The position numbers and the translations under genes were made by a program. From the NCBI GenBank assembly GCA_963579625.1, contig CAUZHN010000126.1, positions 1 to 5,193 of the forward strand: a stretch of DNA of 5,193 nt, given 5' to 3'. Each line of letters opens with the position of its first letter. The first letter of the stretch is position 1. The notes beneath the pieces were generated by a model. That model was not told where the DNA came from. It saw only the letters and a list, made by a program, of their open reading frames with translations, and did not search any database. The DNA comes from JAAXGI01 sp963579625. Lineage in GTDB: Bacteria > Gemmatimonadota > Gemmatimonadetes > Longimicrobiales > Gaopeijiaceae. Below, piece by piece: positions 4,038 through 5,193 of the stretch.

Positions 4038-5193
4038 ATGAGTGGGATAAAAGGTCGTCAGAATATCTGGGTAGCACTCGCTGGAGCGGTTTTCGCAGGA
4101 GCGATGGCTTTGCCGCAGGGCGTTACCGCACAGGCAGTAACCTACGCTGGTGACGTTGCACACATTCTTGAGGAGAATTGCGTGAGGTGTCATAGGCCGG
4201 GCACTGCAGCGCCGATGGTACTCCAAACCTATGAGCAAGTAAGGCCCTGGGCTCCGATGATCAAGACCGCAGTGACGAATCGGATTATGCCCCCGGGCTG
4301 GTATATAGACCGAACCGTGGGAGTCCAGGACTTCAAGAACAACCCGTCACTCACCGACCAAGAGATCGAGACGATCGCGACTTGGGTGGACTCGGGCATG
4401 CCGATGGGCGACCCATCGCTGCTACCGGAACCGATTGAGTACAAGGCAGACCACGAGTATTGGCAGCTCGAACAGGACCAGGGTTGGGGACCACCGGACA
4501 TGATCCTCTCGTCCCCACCGTATACGGTTCCTGCAGCTACCGGGGATCAGTGGTGGGAGCCGGACGCAGCGATAGCCGATGTAAGCGACACTGAGATATC
4601 AGGGCGCAGATGGATCAGAGCGGTGGAGACGAGGCCCGCGGATGCTGAGAGCGGATATGTCTTCCATCACGCCAATACGAGTCTCCGTCGGGCGACGGAC
4701 GACGGGTCACGGGCCGGTGGTGGGCTTTCCTCCTCCGCAGTTGGGAAGAGGACGGACATGTATCCGGAGGATGCCGGCAAGATGATGATGCCCGACGACG
4801 ATATCCATTTTTCGATGCACCTGTTCCCGATCGGAAGAGAAGTAGTTGACGCTCAGATCCAGGTAGGTGTTTGGTTCTACCCAGAGGGGGAAGAGCCGAA
4901 GTACACCACCAACGATGAGACTTCATTCAATTCGGGTGAGAGTCGTAGTTTGGGCTTGCCGCGATACACTGATCTGCTCATTCCGCCGCACGGATACCAG
5001 TTGATGCGTGGTAATTTTGTACTCGAGCGAAATGCTCGAGTACACTCGATTCGAGGTCATATGCATCTTCGGGGCGGGTATCAGATGATGGAGGCGATCT
5101 ATCCCGATGGCCGTCGGGAAGTGATCAACAAGATCGACTGGAACCATCTGTGGCACACGACTCACATCTACGAGGATTTGGCGCAGCCCTTGT
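4038..5193 (+). CDS. Secreted c-type cytochrome fused to a PHM/DBH-like type II copper monooxygenase domain (3' end outside window)
   Basis: Frame 3 is open from ATG 4038 to the window edge (385 codons), so the C-terminus is missing. Residues 1-31 form a signal peptide with a V-T-A|Q cleavage site, so the protein should be periplasmic. Residues 36-125 are a planctomycete-type cytochrome c domain: heme motif C48-V-R-C51-H52, probable axial Met84 in R-I-M-P-P-G-W, and the closing W-V-D-S-G-M-P-M-G-D segment. From about 150 on it resembles the ascorbate-dependent type II copper monooxygenase fold (PHM, dopamine beta-hydroxylase). It has His210-His211 for the first copper together with His261 (S-M-H), and His341-x-His343 (G-H-M-H-L-R-G) for the second; the methionine ligand would lie beyond the window. 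The heme domain could deliver electrons to copper. The family hydroxylates C-H bonds; the substrate here is unknown. It is tightly linked to the secreted protein upstream, and a PAL-like lyase gene lies further upstream. Confidence 0.9.
   Translation, partial: MSGIKGRQNIWVALAGAVFAGAMALPQGVTAQAVTYAGDVAHILEENCVRCHRPGTAAPMVLQTYEQVRPWAPMIKTAVTNRIMPPGWYIDRTVGVQDFKNNPSLTDQEIETIATWVDSGMPMGDPSLLPEPIEYKADHEYWQLEQDQGWGPPDMILSSPPYTVPAATGDQWWEPDAAIADVSDTEISGRRWIRAVETRPADAESGYVFHHANTSLRRATDDGSRAGGGLSSSAVGKRTDMYPEDAGKMMMPDDDIHFSMHLFPIGREVVDAQIQVGVWFYPEGEEPKYTTNDETSFNSGESRSLGLPRYTDLLIPPHGYQLMRGNFVLERNARVHSIRGHMHLRGGYQMMEAIYPDGRREVINKIDWNHLWHTTHIYEDLAQPL

Noticed and set aside
1..5193. CRISPR arrays, tRNA or rRNA genes, insertion sequences, attachment sites
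   Set aside because: No spaced repeat series, cloverleaf, rRNA-like stretch, transposase or terminal inverted repeats were found on reading both strands.

Overview
The window reads as a piece of an environmental, Gram-negative-type bacterial genome of moderate GC. It encodes three proteins with export signals (a lipoprotein, a secreted beta-rich protein, and a periplasmic c-type cytochrome fusion). As I recall them, the families involved (planctomycete-type cytochrome fused to a copper monooxygenase domain, and its secreted companion) are common in Acidobacteriota, Gemmatimonadota, Planctomycetota and similar marine or soil lineages. The phylum cannot be fixed from sequence alone. All recognisable genes are on the + strand.

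Layout. (1) 1-204: the C-terminal part of a 7Fe/8Fe-type ferredoxin. Its stop overlaps what looks like the remnant of a CbiX-like sirohydrochlorin chelatase gene (201-317), whose ATG appears lost and whose frame is closed by an early TGA. (2) 318-527: non-coding, with a strong 11-bp-stem hairpin (365-390) and a second inverted repeat (458-480). (3) 528-1349: a short-chain dehydrogenase/reductase of the COG0300 type. (4) 1350-1571: spacer with two well-spaced Shine-Dalgarno/ATG pairs in one frame. (5) 1572-2762: a lipoprotein six-bladed NHL propeller that aligns by eye with peptidyl-alpha-hydroxyglycine alpha-amidating lyase (PAL), including its zinc histidines and catalytic residues. (6) 2763-3075: spacer with a tandem repeat, a hairpin masking the start of a tiny signal-peptide-like ORF, and a candidate promoter. 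(7) 3076-4023: a secreted beta-rich protein of unknown function. (8) 4038 to the window end: a secreted cytochrome c fused to a PHM/DBH-like type II copper monooxygenase domain, cut off by the window edge.

The main observation is that both halves of the eukaryotic peptide-amidating enzyme PAM appear here as separate bacterial genes about 1.3 kb apart: a PAL-like lyase and a PHM-like copper hydroxylase. The hydroxylase carries its own c-type heme domain, which could supply electrons where the animal enzyme uses ascorbate. A hydroxylase that makes a carbinolamide or hemiaminal and a lyase that splits it would be a coherent extracytoplasmic oxidative N-dealkylation or amidation-like pathway. The secreted protein between them is translationally linked to the hydroxylase (14-nt gap). 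The substrate, and whether the PAL-like gene is co-transcribed with the other two, are inference.
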